A stretch of 64,000 nucleotides of DNA from Candidatus Saccharimonadota bacterium (GTDB taxonomy: Bacteria > Patescibacteriota > Saccharimonadia > Saccharimonadales > Saccharimonadaceae): the NCBI GenBank assembly GCA_017510075.1, contig JAFWNY010000018.1, forward strand, positions 1 to 64,000. The letters run 5' to 3'. The position numbers were made by a program, and so were the translations under genes. The notes under the pieces were generated by a model. It saw only the letters and a program-made list of their open reading frames with translations, was not told the origin of the DNA and made no database searches. Below, piece after piece: positions 1 through 9,400 of this stretch (positions within the stretch are counted from its first letter, which is position 1; every line of letters starts with the position of its first letter).

Positions 1-402
1 TTAACGCTTCGAGAACTGCTCTTTGCGGCGAGCCGAACGCAAACCGTATTTCTTACGCTCTTTCTCGCGTGGATCACGCGAAGTAAAGCCAGCTTTCTTA
101 AGTACCGGGCGCAGATCTGGCGCCTCGGTCACGAGAGCCTTCGATATTGCAAGCTTAATTGCGTCGACTTGCCCAGCCAAGCCTCCGCCTTTCACCAAGA
201 TCGTAATATCATACTCTTTTTGCTTCTCGGCCAGGGCTAGCGGATCAGTAATTTCCGCCAAATAGGTTTTGTTACCCGATAGATACTCTAGTGCAGGCTT
301 GCCATTGATTGTCATTTCACCTTTGCCAGAATAAAGCCGCGCCGTAGCCGTAGCCGACTTCCGTCGCCCTAGTCCATAGGTGTATTTTTTCGTCGCTACC
401 AT
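1..402 (-). CDS. rpsI: Small ribosomal subunit protein uS9
   Basis: A 133-residue protein covering the whole S9 family length. It opens with the family's YGLGRRK segment and ends in a basic tail closing with QFSKR, the arm that reaches the tRNA anticodon in the P site. It follows rplM directly (the rplM stop and the rpsI ATG meet at 402), the usual rplM-rpsI pair, here appended to the alpha operon. The stop codon occupies bases 1-3 of the window, so the gene is complete. Confidence 0.97.
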   Translation of the reverse strand: MVATKKYTYGLGRRKSATATARLYSGKGEMTINGKPALEYLSGNKTYLAEITDPLALAEKQKEYDITILVKGGGLAGQVDAIKLAISKALVTEAPDLRPVLKKAGFTSRDPREKERKKYGLRSARRKEQFSKR

Positions 403-827
403 TATTTAATCTCCTTTGGATTCTGTGCGGTATGTGCGTGCTCTTTCGTCTCAAAGACACGAAGCCTCTTCATCCGCTCTGCAGCTAATTTGTTCTTAGG
501 AAGCATTCCTTTGACCGCTTCGCGAATCGCTCGTGTCGCGTCCTTTTCGATCACTTCCTCGAGCCTCAGCTCCTTAAGCCCGCCCGGGTAGCCACTATGG
601 CGATAATACATCTTCTGCAACATCTTGTCGCCAGTCACCACCAAATTCTTCGCATTGGTTACCACCACGTAGTCACCATTGTCGATATGCGGCGTATAAG
701 TCACCTTCGACTTGCCCATCAGCTTATCAGCAATCACTACCGCCAACTTACCAAGCGGCATCGTCGAAGCATCGATCACCCACCACTCGCGCGCGATTTC
801 GGAACTTTTCTGAGAATAAGTTTTCAT
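402..827 (-). CDS. rplM: Large ribosomal subunit protein uL13
   Basis: A 141-residue protein with the L13 start (MKTYSQKS followed by WWVIDA) and the central GKSKVTYTPHIDNGDYVVV segment, normal for the family. It is an early-assembly 23S rRNA binder. It sits between rplQ and rpsI with one-base contacts on both sides, so the three are co-transcribed and probably translationally coupled. An AGGAGGATAAAT ribosome-binding site lies inside the end of rplQ. Confidence 0.97.
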   Translation of the reverse strand: MKTYSQKSSEIAREWWVIDASTMPLGKLAVVIADKLMGKSKVTYTPHIDNGDYVVVTNAKNLVVTGDKMLQKMYYRHSGYPGGLKELRLEEVIEKDATRAIREAVKGMLPKNKLAAERMKRLRVFETKEHAHTAQNPKEIK

Positions 828-1258
828 TATTTATCCTCCTTCTTCGCTGAGTCCTTAGCCGCCGGCTTCTTTGCCTCTGCCTCTTTAGCTTGCGCAAGAT
901 CAATATCATCCACAAACGAAATCGTACCCATCTCCGCATTATCGCCCCGCCGATATCCAGCCCGCTCAATGCGAAGATATCCCGAATCTCGCTTGATTTG
1001 CGGCGCAATCACATCCACTAGCAATGTCGCCGCCTCTAGATCATTAAGCCTCGCAATCACAAGCCGCCTAGATGCCAGGTCGCCTTTCTTTGCTAAAGTA
1101 ATCAGCTTCTCCGTGGTGCGGCGAATTTCCTTCGCCCGCGCCAACGTAGTTGTTATAGTTTGATATTTAATCAGAGAGCACTGGAGCCCACGGGTGAGTG
1201 CCAATCTCTGATCGGTTTCTCGGCCAAATTTCCGGCCTTTATATCCGTGCCTGTGCAT
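827..1258 (-). CDS. rplQ: Large ribosomal subunit protein bL17
   Basis: A 143-residue L17. The first ~115 residues are the conserved fold (MHRHGYKGRKFGRET start, RGLQCSLI, then a region ending near GDNAEMGTISFVD). The last ~25 residues are an Ala/Lys/Glu tail without structure, a habit shared by several ribosomal proteins in this window. It directly follows rpoA, the standard end of the alpha operon. Confidence 0.96.
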   Translation of the reverse strand: MHRHGYKGRKFGRETDQRLALTRGLQCSLIKYQTITTTLARAKEIRRTTEKLITLAKKGDLASRRLVIARLNDLEAATLLVDVIAPQIKRDSGYLRIERAGYRRGDNAEMGTISFVDDIDLAQAKEAEAKKPAAKDSAKKEDK

Positions 1259-1259
1259 A

Positions 1260-2210
1260 TTAAATATTTAACTCCGTTAACTTTTCTTTTACTTCGTCCA
1301 AAGCCTTGCTACCAAAACCTTTCAAATCCTTAAGGTCACTCTCAGAAAGCGTCACCAAATCCCGAATGGTCTTGATGTCATTATTTAGCAAAGCATTGGC
1401 TGTCCGAGCCGACAAATCCAGCTCTTCAATCGGCAGCATCAGCCCCGAATCGTCGTCTTCTTTATTGGCGCCTGGCGCAGGGGTACGCTCCATCTTTGTA
1501 GCGCCAGCCAGTGCAGTGTACTGATTCACGAGAATCGCCGCCGCTTCTTCAAAAGCTTCGCGCGGAGTAATCGTACCATCAGTATCCACCGTCAAAGTCA
1601 GCTGCTGCAAATTAGTATCTTGCCCCACACGAGTATTCTCTACCTTATAGCGCACCCTAAGCACTGGCGTGAATACTGCATCTACTGCAATCATATCCGA
1701 GTGGACTCTCGAATCACTAGCCTGCTCGATCGTCAGATAGCCCCGCCCCGTCTCCACAATCATGTGCATCTTGAGCGTATACTTCGGGTCATCAATATGA
1801 CAAATCGTCTGATTCGGGTTCGCAATCTCCACCTCAGCCGGCAATTTAATATCGCCAGCCACTACCCGCTTATCGCCGTCCTTCTCAGTTTGCTTATCAC
1901 CCTTAATCTCAAGCGAAAGCTCCACTGGCGCATCAGTATGGCACTTAAACCGGATGTTCTTAAGGTTAAGCATAATATCCACCACATCCTCACGCACCCC
2001 AGGGATAGCGGTAAATTCATGCGTCGTACCCTCTATCGAGAAAGCCGTAATCGCTGCACCCTTCACGCTAGACAGAAGTACTCGGCGAAGCGAGTTGCCC
2101 AATGTGTTGCCATAACCATAATAAAGCGGCTTGATCACAAACTCTGCTTGTGTTTCACTAAGATCTTTTACACTATCAAGTGCTGCTTCGTGAATATTTT
2201 TTGTAGCCAT
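1260..2210 (-). CDS. rpoA: RNA polymerase subunit alpha
   Basis: A 316-residue alpha subunit. Residues ~1-235 form the dimerisation domain that nucleates polymerase assembly (GYGNTLGNSLRRVLLSS is the classic N-terminal motif). Residues ~250-316 are the helix-hairpin-helix C-terminal domain that binds UP elements and activators (LSARTANALL and DLKGFGSKALDEV). It lies in the usual rpsD-rpoA-rplQ order. The C-terminal domain is worth comparing with the alpha-CTD-like module of the protein at 56451-57254. Confidence 0.98.
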   Translation of the reverse strand: MATKNIHEAALDSVKDLSETQAEFVIKPLYYGYGNTLGNSLRRVLLSSVKGAAITAFSIEGTTHEFTAIPGVREDVVDIMLNLKNIRFKCHTDAPVELSLEIKGDKQTEKDGDKRVVAGDIKLPAEVEIANPNQTICHIDDPKYTLKMHMIVETGRGYLTIEQASDSRVHSDMIAVDAVFTPVLRVRYKVENTRVGQDTNLQQLTLTVDTDGTITPREAFEEAAAILVNQYTALAGATKMERTPAPGANKEDDDSGLMLPIEELDLSARTANALLNNDIKTIRDLVTLSESDLKDLKGFGSKALDEVKEKLTELNI

Positions 2211-2219
2211 ATTTTCTCC

Positions 2220-2837
2220 TTAACGTGAGTAGTACTCAACGATTAGTTGTTCGTTAATGCCAGCCTCAGCCTCTTCACGCTTCGGCAAAGCCGTTACTTC
2301 GATTTTCATTTTCTTGCCGTCGACCTTCATCCAGGAAAGTGGCGTTACATTCGCCGCTCCGATGATATTCGGAAGATTCTTGAAGTATTCTGTTTTACCA
2401 GATTTTGGACGAACCTCTAGAACATCACCCGGGTTCAAACGAATTGATGGAATATCAATCCGACGACCGTTCAATAGAAAATGTCCGTGTGAAACCAGTT
2501 GCCTAGCTTGACGACGAGTCAGCGCAAATCCCGCGCGGTAAACCACGTTATCTGCCCGCCTCTCGAGAAACTCCAAGAGCTTCTCACCCGTCAAACCTTC
2601 AGACTTCTGGGCTTCTTTCATTAATTTTGCAAATTGCTTTTCTAGCAAACCGTACATTCGGCGCACTTTTTGCTTTTCGCGTAGCTGCGTAAGGTATAGA
2701 CTCCCACCACGCACCCGCATATCGCCGTGCTCACCCGGAATACCAGATTTCTTCGCCATCACTTTGTGGGCTTTTGGCGCAAGCGCATAACCCTCGCGAC
2801 GACTTTGTTTTACAATTGGTGAATAATCTCTAGCCAT
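2220..2837 (-). CDS. rpsD: Small ribosomal subunit protein uS4
   Basis: A 205-residue S4, a primary 16S rRNA binder. The S4 RNA-binding domain is visible at ~95-155 (ERRADNVVYRAGFA, RQARQLVSHGHFLLNG). The N-terminal region has no cysteine, so this is a zinc-free form. It overlaps the rpsK stop by one base. In other bacteria S4 represses the alpha operon; no comparable leader was recognised here. Confidence 0.97.
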   Translation of the reverse strand: MARDYSPIVKQSRREGYALAPKAHKVMAKKSGIPGEHGDMRVRGGSLYLTQLREKQKVRRMYGLLEKQFAKLMKEAQKSEGLTGEKLLEFLERRADNVVYRAGFALTRRQARQLVSHGHFLLNGRRIDIPSIRLNPGDVLEVRPKSGKTEYFKNLPNIIGAANVTPLSWMKVDGKKMKIEVTALPKREEAEAGINEQLIVEYYSR

Positions 2838-3283
2838 TACGGTTTCCTTTCTCCCTTTGGTCGCACACCACCGTGTTGAATCGGAGTGACATCGGTAATG
2901 CTATCGATCTTAATACCTACAGTAGAAATCGCTCTAATTGCCGCATCACGGCCGAGACCAATTCCACTCACATATACGTCCACCGAATTTAGTGCGTGAT
3001 TCTTCTTCGCAAGTTCCAAGGCTTTCTCTGCTGCCACCCCCGCCGCAAAAGCTGTGCCTTTCTTCGAACCACGAAAACCATTCGCACCCGCCGATGAAGC
3101 CGTCAAGACCCCACCAGTTTTGTCGGTGACACTGATAATCGTATTATTAAAGGTCGCTTGGATGTGTACCTGACCGGCATTGACAATCCGCTTACCTTTC
3201 TTCTCGCGCTTAGCCTTAGGAGCCGCCGTAGTTTCAGTAGCTTCTGGCTGAGCAGTTGCAGTTTTAATTTCTTCTTCTGCCAT
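2837..3283 (-). CDS. rpsK: Small ribosomal subunit protein uS11
   Basis: A 148-residue S11. The conserved body starts at about residue 33 (KRIVNAGQVHIQATFNNTII) and ends with the family tail PIQHGGVRPKGERKP. The first ~32 residues are a low-complexity Ala/Lys/Glu/Thr extension. It lies between rpsM and rpsD in the standard alpha-operon order. Confidence 0.97.
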   Translation of the reverse strand: MAEEEIKTATAQPEATETTAAPKAKREKKGKRIVNAGQVHIQATFNNTIISVTDKTGGVLTASSAGANGFRGSKKGTAFAAGVAAEKALELAKKNHALNSVDVYVSGIGLGRDAAIRAISTVGIKIDSITDVTPIQHGGVRPKGERKP

Positions 3284-3291
3284 ATTGCTCC

Positions 3292-3678
3292 TTAAGTCTT
3301 ACTTGCTGCCTTTGGTTGTGCACCACCGACCGCGATCGCCTTACCCTTACGAGTACGTGCATTCGTACGAGTACGCTGGCCGTTGACTGGTAACTTAGCC
3401 TTGTGGCGGATACCCTTGTAGGAATTAATATCCTTTAAACGTTTAATATTATTGCTCACGAGACGCTTCAGATCACCTTCAACGTGATATTTCTTTGAAA
3501 TAATATCGTTGATTTTCTGTTCGTCAGCCTCGGTGAGATCTTTCACCCGAGTGGTAGGCTCGATTTTAGCCTCCGCAAGGATTTTCTTTGAAGTGGTTCT
3601 ACCAATCCCATAAACATAAGTGAGCGCAATCCACACTTGCTTATCGGAAGGAATTACCACACTAGCTATTCTAGCCAT
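3292..3678 (-). CDS. rpsM: Small ribosomal subunit protein uS13
   Basis: A 128-residue S13. It shows the start [19 protein letters not shown], the helix-two-turn-helix motif [12 protein letters not shown], and the C-terminal [14 protein letters not shown] segment that reaches the tRNAs. It starts two bases after the rpmJ stop. Confidence 0.97.
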   Translation of the reverse strand: MARIASVVIPSDKQVWIALTYVYGIGRTTSKKILAEAKIEPTTRVKDLTEADEQKINDIISKKYHVEGDLKRLVSNNIKRLKDINSYKGIRHKAKLPVNGQRTRTNARTRKGKAIAVGGAQPKAASKT

Positions 3679-3680
3679 GT

Positions 3681-3797
3681 TTAACCCTGCCTTTGCTTAT
3701 TCTTAGGTTTTTTCTTATTGATGACACGTAGTACACCCTTCCGGCGCACGATAATGTCATCAGGTGAGATTTTTTTAACACTTGCACGTACTTTCAT
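3681..3797 (-). CDS. rpmJ: Large ribosomal subunit protein bL36, zinc-free form
   Basis: A 38-residue ORF in the canonical place between infA and rpsM. It begins [10 protein letters not shown] and ends KQRQG, both diagnostic of bL36. In most bacteria bL36 holds zinc through three Cys and one His. Here the four positions read Ser11, Asp14, Asn27 and Asn near 32, so no zinc site remains. Many bacteria keep a zinc-free paralogue for zinc starvation; here it is the copy in the main operon. A purine-rich AAGGA stretch precedes the ATG. Confidence 0.93.
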   Translation of the reverse strand: MKVRASVKKISPDDIIVRRKGVLRVINKKKPKNKQRQG

Positions 3798-3915
3798 AGT
3801 GTCAAAATATCCTTTCCTTTTATACTCCTCCGTCCCGAAATCATACTCGTATGATTTCTTGATTTTTACCCCTGTTATTCGGCAGTTGCAAAAATCATAC
3901 TTTGGAGCGTTAATA
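3798..3915 (-). other. infA-rpmJ spacer with hairpin
   Basis: A 118-base gap inside an otherwise tight operon. It contains a near-perfect palindrome (GAAATCATAC facing GTATGATTTC, 3837-3858) and a third copy of AAATCATAC near 3893. It could be an RNA processing site or attenuator that sets infA against ribosomal-protein output. The function is inferred from structure only. Confidence 0.4.
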
Positions 3916-4140
3916 TTAATCTTTGAGTCGAAAGCTGATTCTGCCCTTTGTAAGATCGTAAGGGGTTAACTCAACTTCCACTCTGTCGCCCGGGACGAGA
4001 CGGATGTAGTTCTTCCGCATCTTCCCGCTCATGTGGGCAACAATAATATGACCATTCTCGAGTTCAACCCGAAACTGGGTATTCGGCAATGCCTCAACGA
4101 CAACGCCCGTGAGCTTAATCACTTCCTTTTGACTAGCCAT
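3916..4140 (-). CDS. infA: Translation initiation factor IF-1
   Basis: A 74-residue single OB-fold protein with the IF-1 hallmarks [38 protein letters not shown] and a LTKGRISFR end. It binds the 30S A site during initiation. It is the first gene of the infA-rpmJ-rpsM-rpsK-rpsD-rpoA-rplQ-rplM-rpsI transcript, with its own promoter at 4154-4182. Confidence 0.97.
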   Translation of the reverse strand: MASQKEVIKLTGVVVEALPNTQFRVELENGHIIVAHMSGKMRKNYIRLVPGDRVEVELTPYDLTKGRISFRLKD

Positions 4141-4153
4141 AAATTACTACTCC

Positions 4154-4182
4154 ATTATATCACAAAAGGCTACGTCTGTAAA
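4154..4182 (-). promoter_or_regulatory. Promoter of infA/alpha operon
   Basis: TTTACA and TATAAT separated by 17 bp, with the extended -10 context TTTTGTGA. The predicted start is about 7 nt before the infA ATG, giving a very short leader. Confidence 0.75.
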
Positions 4183-4234
4183 GATTAAAATGACTTATTT
4201 TTCCGCAAACAACCACGAGAATAATTTAGTCATT

Positions 4235-4936
4235 TCAATCTTCAATCAATGTAGCTCTGGTAAACTGTCGAGACAGATACGTCTTCTGCGTTTGCGACCA
4301 CTCACCAGTACAAGTAATCAAAGTCACAGATTCAACCCCTGGCACCGGCGAAGCCGCCGCCACCGCCATATATGCATTTGAGTCATCCAGAGATATTTCC
4401 TTATTCTCTACCACCTTATACTTAAACACTTCGCCATCCCCACGCTCAATCTTGATAATGTCACCTTCCTTTAGTTCTGGCAACTTTTTAAATACACCAT
4501 TTATATGCGGGCCGCCATTGTGTCCATCAATAATCAGAGTGCCTCCCTGTCCAGGCTTACCCGACTCCACATACCAGCCCACGTCAAAGATATTGTTTGG
4601 CGTGCCCAGCTCACCTTTTGCATTTACCCCTACCGGCAAGATTCGTGCTTTGTCAACTTTTAGCTTCTCTATCGTCAAGTACCTCGGCCGATCTGCCGCC
4701 ACGGTGTATTCTTTCACCTCCTCCTCAGTAGGCGCCACCTCAATTAGCTCTTCCTCATCCTCTACTTCCTCAGCGACCGCTCGCTCACTACCCTCTTTCT
4801 CGTTATAATAATTCGCCTCAAAAGTCACAACCCTGATGAAGAATACCAAGAACAGCACCCCTAGCACAGACCATATAGCCCACTTTATGATTTTTTTATA
4901 TCCACTAATCTTCAAGCTCATTTTTGAAGTCGTCAT
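4235..4936 (-). CDS. Sortase (class D/E/F-like transpeptidase)
   Basis: A 233-residue membrane-anchored sortase. One N-terminal transmembrane helix (~15-38) precedes an acidic linker and a catalytic domain from ~80. The triad is visible: His in IIDGHNGG, Cys in TLITCTG and Arg in YLSRQFTRA. Sortases attach surface proteins to the cell wall through an LPxTG-like signal. The surface protein at 47305-49221 carries a possible SPNTG signal. The start overlaps the secY end by 32 bases, so the gene is coupled to secretion. In many bacteria adk and map occupy this place. The exact class cannot be fixed by eye. Confidence 0.9.
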   Translation of the reverse strand: MTTSKMSLKISGYKKIIKWAIWSVLGVLFLVFFIRVVTFEANYYNEKEGSERAVAEEVEDEEELIEVAPTEEEVKEYTVAADRPRYLTIEKLKVDKARILPVGVNAKGELGTPNNIFDVGWYVESGKPGQGGTLIIDGHNGGPHINGVFKKLPELKEGDIIKIERGDGEVFKYKVVENKEISLDDSNAYMAVAAASPVPGVESVTLITCTGEWSQTQKTYLSRQFTRATLIED

Positions 4937-6338
4937 ATGTTATCATTAGTGCGCGAGAATCAATCGACCGCAGATTCTCCAATGCCACCGTCACTACGAT
5001 CAGAAGCCCTGTACCAGATATAGACAAACCAATCGGTGCACCAGTCACCATAATAAATATATAGTCAGTAACAAACGGCAACATCGCCACCAAGCCAAGT
5101 GCCAATGCGCCAAACAAATCAAGCCGCGTAACCACCTTGTTCAAATACTTAGAAGTCGCGATGCCTGGGCGAACCCCCTCAATAAACCCACCTTGCTTTT
5201 GCAAATTATCCGCAATCTCTTTCGTGTTAAAGATAATCGACGTATAGAAATAGGTGAATAAGAATACTAGCAAGAAATACATCGCCGGATACACAAACCA
5301 TTGCCCCGTAATCCCATCCGGATAAATCGCGGAAAAATTACTTGCGCTCGGCGCCGAAAAGACCGTCACAAGCGAAGCACCCAATTCGTTTCCTGGATCG
5401 ACGGTAGTTACCACCTGCCCGATCAGTGCCGGCAGCGACAAGAAAGCCGTCGCAAAAATCACCGGAATCACCCCCGCCGCAATCATCTTAATCGGCAAAA
5501 TCGACTTTATCCCACCATAAGACGAATTCCCATGTACCCGCTTCGCATAATTAATCGTAATAATCCTCTGCGCCTCATTCAACTTCACCAAGAAATATAT
5601 CACAACCAGCATCGCAATACTAAATCCAAGCACAATCCAAAATGTAGTCGGATTCACCGGTAACTCCAGCCAGCCGAACAAGCTCAGCGAACCCTGGCTC
5701 GTATCAAACAACGCCGCACCAAGCGAAGCCATCGTCGTCGGCAATTGCGAAATAATCGACGCAAAAATCAACGTCGAGATACCATTGCCTATACCTTGCT
5801 CTGTAATCAGCTCACCCATCCACATCAAAAGAATCGAACCAGCCGTCATCGCTGTCACGGATAGTGCCCAGTCGCCCGCCGTCGGGACAAAATCTGTCGC
5901 AATATTCGCCGATACTGTCGACTGATACAAGATAAAGATATATGCAATTGACTGCACGACAGCCAACGGCACCGTCAAAATCCTCGTCCATTGGTTAATC
6001 TTACGCCGACCAGACTCGCCATCGTTTGACAACTCTTCGAGCCGCGGAATCGCCTTCGTCAAAAGCTGCACCACGATCGACCCCGTAATATACGGCGACA
6101 ACCCCACCAATATGATACTAAACGATGCCAAGCCACCACCCGAGATCAAGTTCAAGAAACTAGAAAAATCCGACTTATCAAGCAAATTGGACACAGCCTC
6201 TTTAAACGTCGAGGCATCACCCATCGGCACCGGAATTTGCGCAAGTAATCTGTACGCTGTAATGATTCCGAGAATCACCAGCACTCGCTTCAACATATCT
6301 TTATTTTTTAGGGATTTGAAAATTGTCTTGAAATGCAT
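4905..6338 (-). CDS. secY: Protein translocase subunit SecY
   Basis: A 477-residue polytopic protein with ten hydrophobic helices. It has SecY motifs: YRLLAQIPVPMGD near the start, GLSPYITGSIVVQLL and WTRILTVPLAVVQ, and the QKQGGFIEGVRPG loop before the last helices. It is the channel of the general secretion pathway. It is longer than typical (~430) because of looser periplasmic loops. It lies between the rpoC terminator and the sortase gene, ~39 kb from its usual neighbour rplO. Confidence 0.97.
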   Translation of the reverse strand: MHFKTIFKSLKNKDMLKRVLVILGIITAYRLLAQIPVPMGDASTFKEAVSNLLDKSDFSSFLNLISGGGLASFSIILVGLSPYITGSIVVQLLTKAIPRLEELSNDGESGRRKINQWTRILTVPLAVVQSIAYIFILYQSTVSANIATDFVPTAGDWALSVTAMTAGSILLMWMGELITEQGIGNGISTLIFASIISQLPTTMASLGAALFDTSQGSLSLFGWLELPVNPTTFWIVLGFSIAMLVVIYFLVKLNEAQRIITINYAKRVHGNSSYGGIKSILPIKMIAAGVIPVIFATAFLSLPALIGQVVTTVDPGNELGASLVTVFSAPSASNFSAIYPDGITGQWFVYPAMYFLLVFLFTYFYTSIIFNTKEIADNLQKQGGFIEGVRPGIATSKYLNKVVTRLDLFGALALGLVAMLPFVTDYIFIMVTGAPIGLSISGTGLLIVVTVALENLRSIDSRALMITYDDFKNELED

Positions 6339-6387
6339 AAAACCTCTTCAGTAACTATCTACCATAATATCATACTTCTCCCAAAAA

Positions 6388-6410
6388 ATAAAGGGCTTTA
6401 AGCCCTTTAT
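6388..6410 (-). terminator. Rho-independent terminator after rpoC
   Basis: A palindrome built on AAAGGGCTTTAAGCCCTTT, followed on the minus strand by ATTTTTT. It ends the rpoBC transcript before secY. Confidence 0.85.
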
Positions 6411-6412
6411 TT

Positions 6413-9400
6413 TTAAAGATTTTCGAGATCCGCCTCAGTTGGAATTTTTGAATCAGGCTGCTCGAAATCAATTAGAGGAGCCACTCCAGTGCCTACCGGA
6501 ATCTTACGACCGATAATCACGTTTTCCTTCAGACCTTTCAGCCGATCTACACGACCATTAATTGCTGCGTTAATGAGCACACGAGTCGTATCTTGGAACG
6601 ATGCCGCCGACAAGAACGAATCTGAGAAAATCGACACTTTTGTAATACCAAGTAGCAAATTGGTATAAGTGGCCGGCTCTTTCCCTTCCGCTTCCAACTC
6701 TCGGTTAGCAATTGTCACTGCAGACTTAGAGGTAATGTCTCCCGATACAAAGCTAGAGTCACCCGGCTCATTAATTTGTACCCTGGAGAACATCTGACGC
6801 ACCAAGATCTCAAGATGCTTTGGCGAAATTTCATGCCCTTGTGCCGCATACACATTAAGCACGTCGTTCATGATGTAGCGTTCAGTCGCCTCTACGCCCT
6901 TGTACTTTAGCAAATCCTGCAAGTTCAAAGAGCCAGTGGTCAATCTATCGCCAGCCTTTACCGAATCATTTGACTTCACAACTAGCTCTGCATCACCAGG
7001 GATCTCTATCCGTACTGGAGCGCTCGCTGCAGCCACCAAGATGATTGCGTCTTTCACCAACTCCACGATTGCATCATGCGGAGCTTTAATCGCTGGGCTA
7101 TCACCACTCTTTCTTACCAAAGTAGTGCCAGCCTTTACTGACTCACCATCTTTTACCAAAGGCTTGCGTGATCCAATCTCAAATCGCTCAACCGATCCAG
7201 ATTGTGGAGTAATTTGTGCCACATAATGGTTGCCATCTTCCCAAACCTCCACCACGCCGTCTATCGGAGTAATAAATGCCTGGCCTTTTGGCGTACGGGC
7301 CTCAAGCAGCTCTTCCACACGAGGAAGACCCCTGGCAATTGCACCAGACCCCGCCACACCAGAGCCATGTTTCGTATCGAGCGTCAGCTGCGTACCTGGC
7401 TCACCAAGTGATTGCGCCGCAATTACCCCCACTGGCTCATGCGCCGCCACCAACGACCTAGTTGCCATATCTACACCGTAACTCTTGCGCGGAATACCAT
7501 CCACCGCAGTCGTAGACAAAATCGACTGGATTTTGACTGATTCGATATTTGCATCATCTTGTATCTGCTCAGCCATCTCTTTCGTGATTAATTCGTCTGC
7601 TTCCAAATACCCTGGTATAGGCTCCGCCGTGTAGCGGCCAGCAATCCTTGCGCTAAACTCAATCCCAGATACTTCAGTCTCATCACGATACACCGTAAAC
7701 CCAGGATCTTCCGCTTCCTCATCAGTCGTAAATACATCTTGCGACACATCTACCAGACGTCGCGTCAAATACCCAGAGTCCGCCGTACGTAGTGCCGTCG
7801 ACACCTGACCCTGACGAGCACCTCGCGTCGCAATAAACGACTCCAAAGTATTAAGACCCTTCTTATACGAAGATTTCACCGGCAACTCAATCTCATTGTT
7901 ATTGATATCCACCATGATGCCAATCTCCGCCGAAGCCAGCTTGATGTTCGAAATATTACCACGAGCGCCAGAGTTCACCATCACCGCGATATCCGTATCC
8001 ATCTCCGACAATTTCGATGCCAAAAAGTCCGAAATCTTCTTGTCAATGTCTCTCCAGTTATTAATGGTCAGCTTATATCGCTCTTCGTCCGTCACTAATC
8101 CATCATTGTACTGTTGCTGAATCAATGCCGTCTTTGCATCACCCTCAGCGATAAAGTCGTCGATCTCATCATAAGTCGGATAATCATCCTTCGCCGTCGA
8201 AATCGAAGCCACCGTCTCATATTCAAACGCCAAATCTTTCAAATCATCAGCTGTTTTTGTCATTACATCCGCCCCATAAAGATCAAAGATATCCGCCATC
8301 ACCTTCGACAAGTGCTTCTTAGTCTGTACAGAGTTATCATATGGATAATCTTTTGGCAAGATCTCGTTAAAGATCACTCGACCAAGCGTCGTATTGCGAA
8401 TCTCCTTCTTCGCAAAAACGCGAATCGGTGTCTGCAAGGCAATAACGCCCTGATCATAAGCCATCTCTGCCTCGTAAACCGACGAAAATGCCTTTGGCTC
8501 ACCGGTATCCGTCCCAGGCTTATCATAAGTCAGATAGTAAGCACCTAGCACTACGTCCTGATAAATCGCGAGCACCGGCGAACCGTCCGCAGGCTTCAAC
8601 AAATTCTTCTTTGCAGACATCAATTCCCTCGCCTCTGCTTGTGCCGCATCAGAGAGAGGTAGGTGTACTGCCATCTGGTCACCATCGTAGTCAGCGTTAA
8701 AGCCCGACGCTACCAATGGATGTAGTTTAATCGCCTTACCATCAATCAATCTCGGCTGGAACGCCTGCACGCTCAAACGGTGCAAAGACGGTGCGCGGTT
8801 CAAAAGCACGTATTTACCCTTGATCACCTCATCTAGAGCATCCCACACGACAGTTTCTTTCGTTTCAATCAATCTCGAAGCCGACCGTATATTATTAGCA
8901 TGCTCATTGCTTATCAACCAAGAAATTACAAACGGCTTAAATAGTTCCAAGGCCATCTGCTTCGGCAAACCACATTCATTAAGCTTTAGCTCCGGCCCTA
9001 CTACGATCACCGAGCGCCCAGAGTAATCCACGCGCTTACCGAGTAAGTTCTGGCGGAAACGCCCTTGCTTACCTTTAAGAAGATCGGATAGCGATTTCAA
9101 TTTCCGACGCCCATTCGTAGCATTCGCACCCCTCGTACCATGTGCTGCAGAGTTGTCAATCAGGGCATCCACCGCCTCTTGCAACATCCGCATTTCATTT
9201 CGGCAAATCACCTCTGGAGCATTCAAGTCTAGCAGCTTCTTCAATCGATTGTTACGATTAATCACTCTTCGGTACAAATCGTTCAAGTCTGAGGTCGCAA
9301 ACCGCCCACCAGGCAATGCAATCATTGGCCTAAGATCTGGCGGAATAACCGGAATAGCCGTCAACATCAAATCTTCAGGGCGAATTCCTGCCGCCTGCAT